A DNA stretch of 64,000 nucleotides from Undaria pinnatifida (lineage: Eukaryota > Sar > Phaeophyceae > Laminariales > Alariaceae), in NCBI GenBank assembly GCA_012845835.1, contig JABAKD010000017.1, positions 1,510,001 through 1,574,000 of the forward strand. Direction: 5' to 3'. A program made the position numbers and the translations under genes. Under the pieces are notes generated by a model. That model was not told where the DNA came from, made no database searches, and saw only the letters and a program-made list of their open reading frames with translations. This document shows positions 62,130-63,484 of this stretch, piece after piece (position 1 is the first letter of the stretch; each line of letters opens with the position of its first letter).

Positions 62130-63484
62130 GATGATGTTGATGTTGATGTTGATGTTTTTTTTTTCAGGCTACGGTTGGAGCTGGGAAGTGCTTGGAAGAA
62201 GGAGGCGACCCGTTACCCCACCTGTCTGCTTTGGATCCTCTCCTGGCCGAGCTGACGGAGCTCGAAGAAAGAGTGAAGAAGGCTCCCAAGGAAGAGGTCG
62301 AGGACGCAAGGTACGAGAGGCTTTTATCAAAACCTACAAGCTCCGCATTCGCGATGTGGTCGGCTGGAACAATCCCTGGGGCGTCACGAGATGAAGAGAG
62401 GCTCTTGAAAACTACAGAAGGGGGGGGGGGGATTCTTGTTGAAAACTAAGGAAAGAACAAGTAGCCGCCGCTCAAGTAACCGGGCGCGTGACATTGACCA
62501 GCCCGACAGATTTTGTTGTTTTCCCGAAAAACTGTGCCGTTTTTGTTTGTACCAAGGCATTTCACGGGTCGTTATCGGGCCCGCCGGTCGGAGGATCAGG
62601 TGGTAATTATTAATGCCGCGGGAATAGTCGGGTCGGATCTGGAGGTGTTGGAAATCTCACCGATCGGATCGGGTCCAATCTAGCCGGGTCAGGGTCAGGA
62701 GGTGGTCAAATATCCCGGGTCGGGCAGGGGTGACCCTGTTCGTGTCGATCCGACACGCGAGCCCTACCAGTTTATACTTGCTTCATGGTTTGTGCACGTA
62801 AGGGTACTCTGACGGAGGGGAGGGGGGGGGGGGGGTCTTAGTACGCAATGAGGTTAATCCAACCATAGTTAAGGAGTTGGGCAGTACCTAAAGGTATGTC
62901 TGGTTGTCCGGACCGCGTGGATGGTGCAAATCAGGATCTGTTTTTTTCGAGGCCGTTAAATTGGATAGGAGCTCATCCGTGGGATGTGTGAATGCCGTGT
63001 ACCTTCGTTTTTGCGCATATGTTACGAACGCAAGCGTTTTGGCAGGGCGGTCCGAACAGAGCTGAAGCACACACGATCTAGATCGTTCGCTCTTGCTCGT
63101 ATCAGGGATATATATCTGCCCCCCGAAGTATCTACGGCTGTTCGTGAATGAGGAATAGTCGGATGTGTCCTATGTGCGCACACGGCTGTTCCTCTGTTAC
63201 ATACGCACGCAAGGTGGACGGTTTACCTTCGTTGCACACGCGATGTTAGATATGTTTCTTTGGTGTCGGCGACGATAAGCGTTGTTGACGATAAGAGTTG
63301 TACCAGGGTATAACCTTTATTGCGCACGCGTGTTATCATTTGTTTTCCTTTGTTTCGCGTGTAAACGTTTTTTTTTTTTTCGCAGGGCGATCCGAACAGA
63401 GCTGAAGCACTTGCAGGAGGCGCCAGTGCTCCAGGCGATGGAGAAGGAGATGACCAGGACAGAGCCCGACACGGGGACCCTCAG
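6315..63484 (+). CDS. Myosin motor heavy chain, 22 exons, 3' end beyond window
   Basis: ATP-driven actin motor, expected in the cytoplasm or cell cortex. I joined 22 exons (6315-6449, 29166-29284, 29682-29858, 30742-30934, 34871-35005, 36627-36815, 37398-37514, 38117-38194, 39288-39440, 41068-41201, 46993-47152, 48732-48919, 49647-49799, 53611-53709, 56032-56218, 57126-57335, 57830-57949, 59246-59356, 59805-59915, 61186-61287, 62168-62310, 63386-63484) into 3,113 nt with consistent phases. Order along the protein: SH3-like subdomain (about 5-60), P-loop GESGAGKT (159-166), switch [10 protein letters not shown] (242-250), switch II/relay LDIFGFEAF (482-490), actin-contact [11 protein letters not shown] (719-729), converter (about 740-835), then two helical repeats of about 48 residues (858-905, 906-954) and a charged helical stretch. 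Residue 423, 16 before the conserved DAVAK (439), is Asp, satisfying the TEDS rule. No IQ motif is visible. The motor is certain; myosin class is not assigned. Confidence 0.95.
6494..6578 (-). repeat. Family A repeat copy
   Basis: Reads CCCCTTTAGAGCCCCAAAA ... GGGTTTCCAGTTGTAGAAGG, the reverse of the common A core. Other copies: 1-620, 8446-8500 (partial), 21917-22206, 25740-25832, 35715-35800, 42865-42935, 44228-44310, 44579-44665, 60724-60800. All are non-coding and found on both strands, consistent with a short non-autonomous element. Confidence 0.75.
8500..9178. repeat. Family B element: three 66-bp units between direct repeats
   Basis: Units of 66 bp (GTACCTAGGCCATGGAAYTT, CATCCG, then a T-rich run and GCACGATTCTCGTTGTGT) are repeated three times at about 8735-8935. 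Related flanks (TCTAGCCAGGGCC ... CTGTAAACTA) occur at 8500-8595 and 9073-9175 in the same orientation, as in a small LTR-like element. Family B also appears at 38640-38890 (reverse) and 40195-40400. Confidence 0.65.
9180..9440 (+). repeat. Family C repeat, rich in GATCTAGATCAT
   Basis: Contains GATCTAGATCA, ATAGATCGTATAGATC and an ACAGATCTTCC ... ATCTGTGTCCGACGTGT block shared with 20300-20400. Related copies: 17905-18115, 19290-19420, 25575-25640, 54195-54320 (reverse). Confidence 0.65.
9786..9945. repeat. 92-bp tandem duplication
   Basis: GTTGACGTAC...CTACAAGACGCCTCATAGTA...GGAAACC occurs twice with an offset of 92 bp, with only a few differences, so it is recent. Confidence 0.85.
10619..10702. 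mobile_element. 84-bp element with TACCWGGCA inverted ends
   Basis: The segment starts TACCTGGCA and ends TGCCTGGTA, inverted repeats apart from the central W, with TA at both extremes. It is the only close pair of such ends in the window and may be an internally deleted copy of the element whose excision left the TACCWGGTA words. The pairing could be coincidental. Confidence 0.3.
10849..11015 (-). repeat. Family S3 repeat copy
   Basis: Reverse copy of the conserved block AGCTGTGAGATCGAA...TTTGCAAGCTGTGTGTGAT...AGGATATAGGTCGGCGACT. Full copies: 11640-11830, 18955-19140 and 27225-27405 (forward), and 20815-20985 and 43620-43810 (reverse). Partial copies: 7066-7165, 35262-35345, 44810-44880 and 61685-61775. 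Family S4 precedes S3 in the same order at 18780 and 26870, so both may belong to one longer element. Confidence 0.75.
11640..11830 (+). repeat. Family S3 repeat copy
   Basis: Forward copy with CAGCTGTGAGATCGAAGG, TTGCAAGCTGTGTGTGAT and GGATATAGGTCGGCGACTC, ending in GGGTCAACA...GGTGATGTTAG. Confidence 0.8.
12105..12230 (+). repeat. Family S4 repeat copy
   Basis: TTTGTGACAACAGAGCTCG...GGCACGGACA...GCTGGATG is shared with 2455-2555, 18780-18905, 21340-21515 and 26870-26995. Non-coding. Confidence 0.65.
12678..13521. mobile_element. Non-autonomous hAT-type DNA transposon, 844 bp
   Basis: The ends are inverted repeats: CAGGGTAGTCCTCGG on the left and CCGAGGACTACCCTG on the right. The element is flanked by a perfect 8-bp duplication GTATTTTA (12670-12677 and 13522-13529). 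An 8-bp duplication and CAGGG termini are hallmarks of the hAT superfamily. Both subterminal regions (about 12690-12990 and 13275-13480) are packed with TGACGGTA-like words in one orientation, plausible transposase-binding repeats. No transposase open frame is visible. Confidence 0.9.
13589..13909 (+). other. 106-codon open frame, unrecognised
   Basis: The frame continues immediately beyond the hAT element and has a moderately protein-like composition (for example [20 protein letters not shown]). No family is recognised and no splice context supports it. It could be a transposon fragment or chance. Confidence 0.15.
13917..14226 (-). mobile_element. tRNA-derived SINE, family S1b
   Basis: Read on the reverse strand, it begins with a tRNA-like head: GTCGCCCCGGTGGTTTAGTG contains an A box and GAGTTCGATTCC a B box. 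A body with CGCGAGTCGACGAGGC follows, then a terminal A tract (T run at 13918-13926). Related copies: 18430-18752 (reverse), 32160-32395 (body only) and 52166-52480 (forward). Confidence 0.8.
14330..14475 (+). mobile_element. Diverged SINE fragment (family S1)
   Basis: B-box-like GTGGGCTCAAGTCTCACC is followed by GAGTGCATGCATGCATAC and a GGGAGTTTTTCCTTG...GCGGAAAGCACGGGAG body. This parallels the S1 SINE at 17218, but it is old and lacks a clear tail. Confidence 0.5.
15394..15445. repeat. Perfect 16-bp stem, 20-nt loop hairpin
   Basis: CGGTGGCACTTTAGCC at 15394-15409 is exactly complementary to GGCTAAAGTGCCACCG at 15430-15445. Confidence 0.9.
16895..17180 (+). repeat. Repeated CTCCAGAGTGA...GACTTGATTATGCGAGTTA block
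   Basis: The block occurs at about 16895-16955 and 17140-17195, with a diverged third copy at 53412-53465 in intron 13. Confidence 0.7.
17218..17525 (+). mobile_element. tRNA-derived SINE, family S1, full length with poly-A
   Basis: The head GTCGCCCCGGTGGCGTATCA has A-box character and GTGAGTTCGAGCCCCGC is a B box about 50 nt later. A 230-bp body follows, then a 21-nt A tail (17505-17525). Imperfect flanking repeats (AGTGTAATTATAAC versus AGTGTGAGAATAAC) may be a decayed target duplication. Reverse copies with T tracts lie at 19781-20094 and 51849-52150. Confidence 0.88.
17905..18115 (+). repeat. Family C repeat copy
   Basis: GGACAGATGACGATCCAGAT...GATCATCTAG and the ACAGATCATCAATGGGGAT block match the 9180 and 20300 copies at about three-quarters identity by eye. 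Confidence 0.55.
18430..18752 (-). mobile_element. tRNA-derived SINE, family S1b relative
   Basis: Begins on the + strand with a 20-nt T run and contains the S1b body words TACGGTAC...TCATCGCGAGAG...CTCGTCGACTCGCG. The tRNA-like head (reverse strand TGGGCTAGTTGTTAGC and GGGGTTCAAATCTC) differs from the other copies, so it was founded on a different tRNA. Confidence 0.75.
18780..19140 (+). repeat. Composite S4 plus S3 repeat
   Basis: S4 (GTTTGTGACCACAG...GGCACGGACACTGTGCTGGG) is followed directly by S3 (AGCTGTGATATGGAAG...GATATAGGTTGGCGACTC). The same order recurs at 26870-27405. Confidence 0.75.
19562..19652 (+). repeat. Interstitial telomere-like (TTAGGG)n tract
   Basis: A GCGCGGC-GAA-GCCGCGC hairpin is followed by GTTAGGATCGGGGTTATAGG and several GGGTTA units to about 19650. 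Similar short tracts: 33028-33062, 39447-39473 and 63665-63705. Confidence 0.8.
19781..20094 (-). mobile_element. tRNA-derived SINE, family S1
   Basis: Nearly full reverse copy of the 17218 element: T run 19781-19806, body with CTTCTGGACAAGCCGTGGTC, then GGGATTCGAACTCACGAAAC (B box, reversed) and GCCACCGGGGCGACCGG at the head. Confidence 0.88.
20815..20985 (-). repeat. Family S3 repeat copy
   Basis: Reverse copy: CATCACCCTGTTGACCCTGA...GTCGCCGACCTATATCCTTA...CACAGCTTGCTAAGATGAG. Confidence 0.8.
21270..21515 (+). repeat. Family S4 repeat with internal 61-bp duplication
   Basis: Starts TGCTCATTGCGGTTGACATT like 26813 and holds GGCACGGACA...GTGCTGGATG. The phrase AGATGGGTGGAAACA-CAGTTTCATG is duplicated at about 21429 and 21479. 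Confidence 0.65.
21917..22206. repeat. Family A foldback plus two direct copies
   Basis: A reversed A core (21917-22000) is followed by forward cores at 22012, 22056 and 22128. The first pair forms a perfect 43-bp inverted repeat (21958-22000 with 22012-22054) around an 11-nt loop. Confidence 0.92.
22207..22390 (+). repeat. Family D repeat adjoining family A
   Basis: GGCATGACCTCCATACTAAA, then AGCCATATATTTCCC, ACAGACAAGAGCAATG and a CGGGGTGCCCC end. The same A-then-D order recurs at 60724-61125, so A and D probably form one element. Confidence 0.75.
22795..23075 (-). repeat. 54-bp minisatellite, about five units
   Basis: Units of ATGCTAGCATGATGCTCGTR, TTCTACTCGA and a GCTAGCGTTAGCCCTGATC block. 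On the reverse strand the period of 18 codons keeps an open frame of repeated ASMIRANAS...RVEHEHH. I regard it as non-coding because it lacks splice or start context. Confidence 0.8.
23080..23290 (-). repeat. Family S2 repeat copy
   Basis: Reverse copy of TAGCTGGCGCACCCTTCGGG...TTTTCCCCATCCGCCGGAGG. Forward copies: 1706-1875, 35455-35665, 47380-47605. The 3' ends finish in ATCCGYYGGAGGAT plus A-rich DNA, consistent with a SINE-like element. Confidence 0.75.
23475..23830 (+). repeat. 171-bp in-frame tandem duplication within an open frame
   Basis: ACATGGCC...CACCTTCGGA-GCATCCA-GGTGTGC occurs at 23475 and 23646. The offset (57 codons) keeps a frame open from 23479 to 23838, so the two halves read [16 protein letters not shown] and [15 protein letters not shown]. 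Probably a minisatellite; no known family. Confidence 0.5.
23980..24610. repeat. Degenerate TTCCACGGTATGA repeat
   Basis: The words TTCYACGGTAY and GGCTATTC recur every 25-40 bp over about 600 bp with heavy divergence. No coding potential. Confidence 0.6.
25190..25460. repeat. GACCC/GATCC pentanucleotide satellite element
   Basis: A (GACCC)n run with GATCC variants at 25243-25405, enclosed by flanks GGGTCAGAGTGACCC and ATATTTGAAAGCCTCC. The reverse-orientation relative at 62600-62765 has the same flank words, so the unit is a dispersed element. The long reverse frames here are repeat artefacts (GRVGS). Confidence 0.85.
25740..25832 (+). repeat. Family A repeat copy
   Basis: GGTTAACGCCTTTACGACTG, GAAACCCTTTTTGGGGACAA, then AGTTAGTATAGGGAGCGATT and a GGCTTTAAAGGGGTTAA end. 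One of the most complete copies. TTAACSCYTTTA- and TAAAGGGGTTAA form imperfect inverted ends. Confidence 0.8.
25927..25975 (+). repeat. (TATG)n microsatellite
   Basis: About eleven TATG/GTAT units in a row. Confidence 0.9.
26385..26585 (+). repeat. About 107-bp tandem duplication
   Basis: GATGTTTTGTCAYGCATCG and ARGCTTRACAAARCKGATSATAA appear twice in order. Confidence 0.7.
26800..27405 (+). repeat. Composite S4 plus S3 element
   Basis: S4 at 26870-26995 and S3 at 27225-27405 with about 230 bp between, ending CAGGGTCAACAGGGTGATGT. The spacer includes CGTGACT-rich DNA. The three ordered composites hint at a longer parent element. Confidence 0.65.
27581..27660 (+). repeat. 41-bp tandem duplication
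   Basis: TTTTTGCGAAGAGCAATACA and CGTTTCGATTCGCTACGT occur twice with an offset of 41 bp, essentially identical. Confidence 0.9.
28171..28193 (+). repeat. Poly-G run
   Basis: Uninterrupted G run of over 20 nt on the + strand, followed by GACGGGAGGG. The exact length should be treated as uncertain in an assembly. Confidence 0.85.
28440..28720. repeat. Degenerate GAGRCTGATAARG repeat
   Basis: Short units such as GAGACTGATA, GAGGCTGATAAGG and CTGATGAGAGG recur. No gene is seen between here and exon 2 at 29166. Confidence 0.45.
29166..29284 (+). CDS. Myosin exon 2: start of conserved motor core
   Basis: Acceptor TTTTCTCAG, donor AG|GTTAGC, 39 codons plus 2 nt. It encodes [11 protein letters not shown] and SVLHNLR, the conserved ED(M) and VLHNLR start of the motor core (residues 46-84). 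The exon begins exactly with ATG, so transcription from within intron 1 could give a motor lacking the SH3-like subdomain. Confidence 0.95.
29285..29681 (+). other. Intron 2, with a dispersed repeat fragment
   Basis: Poly-C tracts at 29378 and 29447. The segment 29500-29635 (CTCACGGCGCTTCGCGCTTG...TGCCTGGTCGG...CCGGCATTGTAGGTATGAG) is shared, reversed, with 41700-41905 in intron 10. Confidence 0.75.
29682..29858 (+). CDS. Myosin exon 3: RY..IYT..GSIL..INPY segment
   Basis: The acceptor is TTGCTGAAG. The first base completes the split Arg codon and restores the conserved LR-TRY. It encodes [20 protein letters not shown] and continues through [13 protein letters not shown], leading toward the P-loop (residues 85-143). 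Donor ACAG|GTTTGG, phase 2. Confidence 0.95.
29859..30741 (+). other. Intron 3, dominated by GGT/GTT repeats
   Basis: Positions 29880-30440 are an imperfect GGT/GTT/GAT microsatellite, including a poly-G run at 30140. All long open frames here on both strands are low complexity. The rest is unremarkable. Confidence 0.85.
30742..30934 (+). CDS. Myosin exon 4: P-loop (ATP binding)
   Basis: Acceptor CATCGTCAG. It encodes [20 protein letters not shown] followed by [22 protein letters not shown] at residues 159-166 is the myosin P-loop that binds ATP phosphates. The C-terminal part of the exon ([14 protein letters not shown] and a Gly/Ala-rich stretch) is loop 1, which is long for a myosin. Donor CGG|GTACGG, phase 0. 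Confidence 0.97.
33294..33324. repeat. Perfect 14-bp stem hairpin with AAA loop
   Basis: TGTCCGCCGACCGG, AAA, CCGGTCGGCGGACA. The stem can extend by several more pairs with one wobble. Confidence 0.92.
33560..34660. repeat. C-rich low-complexity block
   Basis: About 1.1 kb is almost entirely CCACCC/CCTCCC-type sequence with several poly-C runs. It generates long spurious frames on both strands. Confidence 0.8.
34871..35005 (+). CDS. Myosin exon 5: switch I
   Basis: Acceptor GGACGTTAG. The exon opens with basic/Ser loop-1 residues ([10 protein letters not shown]) and then [20 protein letters not shown] plus [16 protein letters not shown] (242-250) is switch I, which senses the nucleotide. 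45 codons, donor CAG|GTGGGT, phase 0. Confidence 0.97.
35006..36626 (+). other. Intron 5, 1.6 kb
   Basis: Partial S3 at 35262-35345, S2 copy at 35455-35665, family A copy at 35715-35800 and a (CTA)n microsatellite at 36520-36600 just before the exon 6 acceptor. TACCAGGTA at 35356. Confidence 0.75.
36627..36815 (+). CDS. Myosin exon 6: TYLLEK.RV..Q..GER.YHVFYQL
   Basis: Acceptor CATGTGCAG. It encodes [18 protein letters not shown] and [20 protein letters not shown], the highly conserved helix and strand after switch I (residues 254-316). 63 codons, donor TTG|GTGCGC, phase 0. Confidence 0.97.
36816..37397 (+). other. Intron 6 with CCCCT repeat
   Basis: Holds an exon 7 partial copy (37105-37145) and a CTCCC/CCCTGC pentanucleotide array at 37165-37370 running up to the exon 7 acceptor. 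Confidence 0.8.
37105..37145 (+). pseudogene. Partial duplicate of myosin exon 7
   Basis: Preceded by TTTTTAG, it reads GTGGAGATYGACACCATGGA like exon 7, then diverges at GCCAG|GTTAGA. Roughly 35 of 41 positions match the real exon 296 bp downstream. The 40-nt length is not a multiple of three, so inclusion would shift the frame. Confidence 0.88.
37398..37514 (+). CDS. Myosin exon 7: upper 50-kDa helix
   Basis: Acceptor CCGATTAG, 39 codons. It encodes [20 protein letters not shown], then [19 protein letters not shown] (residues 317-355), matching the DDA..F..T..AM..IG segment of myosins. A degenerate copy of its first 40 nt lies 296 bp upstream at 37105-37145. Confidence 0.95.
37515..38116 (+). 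other. Intron 7 with (ACGAA)n satellite
   Basis: ACGAA pentamers run from about 37680 to 37905 with few interruptions. The long reverse frames are repeat artefacts (VSFRF). Confidence 0.88.
38117..38194 (+). CDS. Myosin exon 8: [13 protein letters not shown] strand/helix
   Basis: A small 26-codon exon, acceptor CCTCGCAG, donor AAG|GTATTG, phase 0 on both sides. [13 protein letters not shown] (356-368) is the conserved segment following IFR in all myosins. The donor leads directly into a GTTGGT microsatellite. Confidence 0.95.
38195..39287 (+). other. Intron 8, 1.1 kb
   Basis: GTTGGT microsatellite at 38196-38400, family B in reverse at 38640-38890, poly-C at 39061 and a poly-C run of about 27 nt at 39246-39273 immediately before the acceptor. 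Confidence 0.8.
39288..39440 (+). CDS. Myosin exon 9: cardiomyopathy-loop region with TEDS residue
   Basis: Acceptor TTATCTCAG lies only 14 nt after a pure poly-C run. It encodes [20 protein letters not shown], then a short loop ending VVVPSSPQ (residues 382-432). Asp423 is exactly 16 residues before Asp439 of DAVAK, the TEDS position. A constitutively acidic residue there predicts activity without head phosphorylation. Donor CAG|GTGGAT, followed by TTAGGG-like DNA. Confidence 0.93.
39441..41067 (+). other. Intron 9, 1.6 kb
   Basis: TTAGGG-like units at 39447-39473; two copies of the inverted repeat CTTGACGGACAGCCGTCAAG at about 39502 and 39563; family B at 40195-40400; a pair of about 85-bp repeats at 40690-40815 (GTCGGTCGAAAGMTTTCTGA); T-rich DNA before exon 10. 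TACCTGGTA at 40162. Confidence 0.8.
41068..41201 (+). CDS. Myosin exon 10: DAVAK..Y..LF.WLV..IN
   Basis: Acceptor TTTGTTACAG. It encodes [20 protein letters not shown] and INLTL (residues 433-476), the nearly invariant helix before switch II. It ends in the Arg codon split AG|A across the 5.8 kb intron 10. Confidence 0.97.
43620..43810 (-). repeat. Family S3 repeat copy
   Basis: CATCACCCTGTTGACCCTGA...GTCGCCGACCTACATCCTTA...CACACAGCTTGCAAAGATGA. Confidence 0.8.
43985..44660. repeat. 335-bp tandem duplication
   Basis: Both units hold AATATCGGGATATTATATCG, GAAAACATCGAT, CCCATAGTTTCGATATCCCG, GGTGTACATGT and end in a reversed family A copy. They are offset by 335 bp. Confidence 0.88.
45151..45806 (+). 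pseudogene. Tandem array of decayed myosin exon 11 5' halves
   Basis: About six units of 107-130 bp, each with a T-rich tract, often an AG, then DNA resembling the start of exon 11 (TGCTTGAC...TTTTTGGG, then TCGAGGCGTTCGGCACTAAC and variants). Landmark positions of the GAGGCGTTC-like word: 45183, 45290, 45411, 45533, about 45651, about 45779. A further remnant GGCACCAACCCC is at 46950. All have substitutions or indels that break the frame. Confidence 0.8.
45826..46950 (+). repeat. About 120-bp minisatellite, nine units
   Basis: Each unit contains CGTCCAGCGGTCAAGGGTGT, CGATCGTTCCACACTAAAAC, CTAG-TTAGCCGTCAGTC and GGGATGAATGTGCCGTCTCC. Units 6 and 8 carry an extra CCTGGTA at the same TA (46517 and 46735). 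The array ends about 40 bp before exon 11. Confidence 0.9.
46993..47152 (+). CDS. Myosin exon 11: switch II and relay helix
   Basis: Acceptor TTTTTCTTCAG. It encodes [20 protein letters not shown] and [20 protein letters not shown], ending in [13 protein letters not shown] (residues 477-530). DIFGFE is switch II; the rest is the relay helix. Donor AAG|GTACAA. Degenerate copies of the 5' half lie upstream (45151-45806) and a copy of the 3' half lies downstream (48438-48481). Confidence 0.98.
47153..48731 (+). other. Intron 11, 1.6 kb
   Basis: S2 copy at 47380-47605, a diverged duplication of about 150 bp at 47875-48245 (ATCGATCATCTCC...TCGAGAACGA...GGTTTGAGTTTTYGCCGA), TACCAGGTA at 48278 and the exon 11 3' relic at 48438-48481. 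Confidence 0.75.
48438..48481 (+). pseudogene. Partial duplicate of myosin exon 11 3' end with donor
   Basis: Reads AAGCTGGAGGAAAAGGAATT, then CCCCTGCGAGGGGCTGAGCA and AG|GTAGTT. About 38 of 42 positions match exon 11. The frame is preserved ([14 protein letters not shown], with A to P and S to C changes and two synonymous changes), and so is a GT donor. Confidence 0.88.
48732..48919 (+). CDS. Myosin exon 12: lower 50-kDa domain
   Basis: Acceptor TGTTTTTTTCAG. It encodes [20 protein letters not shown], then [19 protein letters not shown] (residues 531-592). This matches the IEF.DN..vLdLiE.kP.GiLsLLdEE signature. The helix after it is standard; donor AAG|GTGAGC in phase 2. Degenerate copies of its 3' end occur in intron 12. 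Confidence 0.96.
48920..49646 (+). other. Intron 12 with GGGTT repeats and exon 12 relics
   Basis: Positions 48940-49150 are GGGTTNGG-type repeats; 49165-49260 resemble the end of exon 12; poly-C near 49558-49590 precedes the exon 13 acceptor. Confidence 0.75.
49165..49260 (+). pseudogene. Degenerate copies of myosin exon 12 3' end
   Basis: CCGGCTGACCGCCACAATCA, GGCATTATCCGACA and ACCGCTTCACTGCGC parallel the exon 12 stretch TGGCTAACCGATACAGGCAG, CCGACAACGACCGCTTCGCT at about three-quarters identity. A second shorter echo (CTGCCTTGAGCTGGCT) follows at 49231. Confidence 0.6.
49647..49799 (+). CDS. Myosin exon 13: F.V.HFAGEV.Y...F.EKN.D
   Basis: Acceptor CATTTCGCAG. It encodes [20 protein letters not shown] and [18 protein letters not shown] (residues 593-643), the invariant HFAGEV.Y...EKN.D strand-helix of the lower 50-kDa subdomain. 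Donor ACAG|GTTGGT. Confidence 0.97.
51849..52150 (-). mobile_element. tRNA-derived SINE, family S1
   Basis: Reverse copy: GCAGCTTCTGGACATGCAAG, CCGTGGTCACAGGTGTCGTC, then GGGATTCGAACTCACGATAC and GCCACCGGGGC. More diverged than the copies in intron 1. Confidence 0.85.
52166..52480 (+). mobile_element. tRNA-derived SINE, family S1b, forward copy
   Basis: The head GTCGCCCCGTGTGGTCTAGT (A box) is separated by a CTA-rich insert from GCGTTGGTCCTTGAGTT. The body CGACGCGAATCGACGAGAGA...TCTCGCGATGAAAA matches the reverse of 14000-14090. Confidence 0.7.
53611..53709 (+). CDS. Myosin exon 14: loop 2 leader
   Basis: Acceptor TTGAATAAAG. It encodes [16 protein letters not shown] and then the basic, Gly-rich [16 protein letters not shown] (residues 644-676). 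The position corresponds to loop 2, the positively charged surface loop that contacts actin. Weak general conservation is normal for this loop; both phases fit. Confidence 0.88.
53710..56031 (+). other. Intron 14, 2.3 kb
   Basis: Minisatellite of about 85-bp units at 53712-54020 (TTGACTGACCGCGATTTGACG, CACTAAAACCAGTA), family C fragment at 54195-54320, TTACGGGTAATG repeats at 54360-54430 and 54820-54870, and a GATCTAGATCGTGATC array at 54913-55130. The remainder to 56031 is T-rich with two TACCWGGTA (55549, 55920). Confidence 0.75.
54913..55130. repeat. GATCTAGATCGTGATCTGTA short tandem array
   Basis: Units of 20-30 bp built from GATGATCTAGATCGTGATC and TGTAGAT repeat about nine times. They resemble the GATCTAGATC core of family C. 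Confidence 0.85.
56032..56218 (+). CDS. Myosin exon 15: actin-contact helix, [12 protein letters not shown]
   Basis: Acceptor TTGTGTCAG. The start continues loop 2. It then encodes [18 protein letters not shown] and [17 protein letters not shown] (719-734), the strongly conserved helix before SH2/SH1. The exon ends CAG|GCAAGA, a GC-type donor; no GT donor keeps the frame and joins exon 16 as cleanly. Confidence 0.95.
56219..57125 (+). other. Intron 15, GC-AG type, with (GGGT)n
   Basis: Donor CAG|GCAAGA, acceptor CCCAACAG. (GGGT)n with GGAT/GTTT variants covers 56262-56520 and 56571-56640. Poly-C of about 20 nt at 57071 precedes the acceptor. Confidence 0.9.
57126..57335 (+). CDS. Myosin exon 16: SH1 helix and converter start
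   Basis: Acceptor CCCAACAG. It encodes [20 protein letters not shown], then [18 protein letters not shown] (residues 740-809), the family pattern QL...G(ml).v.I...GF..R..y.eF..RY. The following Gly/Glu-rich insert ([20 protein letters not shown]) lies inside the converter and is unusual. Donor AGG|GTGGGT. Confidence 0.95.
57336..57829 (+). other. Intron 16, G-rich
   Basis: Several GGGGGGG runs (57370, 57425, 57511, 57551) but no gene or named repeat. Confidence 0.7.
57830..57949 (+). CDS. Myosin exon 17: end of motor (GTTKIFLR)
   Basis: Acceptor GGTGGTCAG, 40 codons. [20 protein letters not shown] (825-844) is the canonical end of a myosin motor, G.TKvFfR....L. In most myosins IQ motifs follow within about 20 residues; here the sequence goes straight to DAAREEH and exon 18. 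Donor CAC|GTGAGT. Confidence 0.95.
57950..59245 (+). other. Intron 17, 1.3 kb
   Basis: Mostly unique. GTCGG-rich AGTCGGCAAGTCGGCTGG words at 58005-58105, TTGGATCGT/TTGTTGGA words at 58330-58640, and the exon 18 relic at 59037-59089. Confidence 0.7.
59037..59089 (+). pseudogene. Partial duplicate of myosin exon 18
   Basis: GCAGGCTGGGAGGATGCTAG and CAGCCGCCATCGC then CGATCGA match exon 18 (about 43 of 52 positions) 209 bp further downstream. The upstream tract ends TTGG where the true acceptor has TTAG, so splicing here is unlikely. Confidence 0.88.
59246..59356 (+). CDS. Myosin exon 18: neck helical repeat 1, first part
   Basis: Acceptor TTTGTTAG, 37 codons, phase 0/0. It encodes [20 protein letters not shown], then [17 protein letters not shown]. 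Residues 858-886 start the first of two about 48-residue helical repeats. No IQxxxRGxxxR is present. A decayed copy lies about 209 bp upstream at 59037-59089. Confidence 0.92.
59357..59804 (+). other. Intron 18 with GTT/GGT microsatellites
   Basis: (GTT)n at 59407-59475, GATGTT units to 59540 and GGT/GGTGTT units at 59600-59690. Long frames here are repeat artefacts. Confidence 0.88.
59805..59915 (+). CDS. Myosin exon 19: end of repeat 1, start of repeat 2
   Basis: Acceptor TCTCGATAG. Exactly 37 codons, the same length and phase as exon 18. It encodes [19 protein letters not shown] (887-905) and [18 protein letters not shown] (906-923). It is amphipathic and highly charged, predicted all-helical. 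Donor CAG|GTATTG. Confidence 0.92.
60434..60583 (+). repeat. Three 50-bp tandem units
   Basis: GGTGTCCACTTTTTTGTGCA begins units at 60434, 60484 and 60534. The first two are identical, the third has a few changes. Confidence 0.93.
60724..61125 (+). repeat. Family A plus D composite with three D units
   Basis: A core at 60724-60800 is followed by three units of GGCATGTCCYGCCATACTA, AAGCCATACATTTTCGCGAC and AGAGCAATAT at about 60820, 60921 and 61012. The CGGGGTGTCCCC end matches 22333. Confidence 0.8.
61186..61287 (+). CDS. Myosin exon 20: rest of helical repeat 2
   Basis: Acceptor GTGGAATCAG, 34 codons, phase 0/0. [18 protein letters not shown] continuing to [16 protein letters not shown] completes repeat 2 (residues 906-954). 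It aligns with [18 protein letters not shown] of repeat 1. The acceptor lies next to a dispersed repeat (60724-61125). Donor AAG|GTGAGC. Confidence 0.9.
61288..62167 (+). other. Intron 20 with (TTG)n
   Basis: Poly-G-rich tract at 61422-61446, partial S3 at 61685-61775 and a TTG/GTTGTC microsatellite at 61996-62152 abutting the exon 21 acceptor. TACCTGGTA at 61661. Confidence 0.82.
62168..62310 (+). CDS. Myosin exon 21: charged helical tail segment
   Basis: Acceptor TTTTTTTTCAG after a TTG repeat. It encodes [20 protein letters not shown], then [19 protein letters not shown] and KEEVEDA (958-1004). The donor GCAAG|GTACGA is suboptimal. If it is not used, the frame stays open to a TAA at 62446-62448 and would end the protein there. 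Confidence 0.82.
62311..63385 (+). other. Intron 21, 1.1 kb
   Basis: Contains the GACCC-type element in reverse (62600-62765), a G run at 62821-62836 and tandem echoes of the exon 22 acceptor region (63000-63250). Confidence 0.75.
63041..63070 (+). pseudogene. Partial duplicate of myosin exon 22 start with acceptor
   Basis: GGCAG followed by GGCGGTCCGAACAGAGCTGA and AGCAC, 24 of 25 exon positions identical to exon 22, then divergence. It lies 340 bp upstream. The surrounding GTTACGAACGCAAG and ACCTTCGTTTTTGCGC words also recur before the true acceptor. Confidence 0.9.
63386..63484 (+). CDS. Myosin exon 22: helical tail segment, last exon seen
   Basis: Acceptor TTTTTTCGCAG, donor CTCAG|GTGAGT (strong). 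It encodes [20 protein letters not shown] and [14 protein letters not shown] (1005-1037), helical and charged; phase 2 at the donor means the gene continues past the window. A 25-nt copy of its start with its own AG lies at 63041-63070. Confidence 0.87.
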
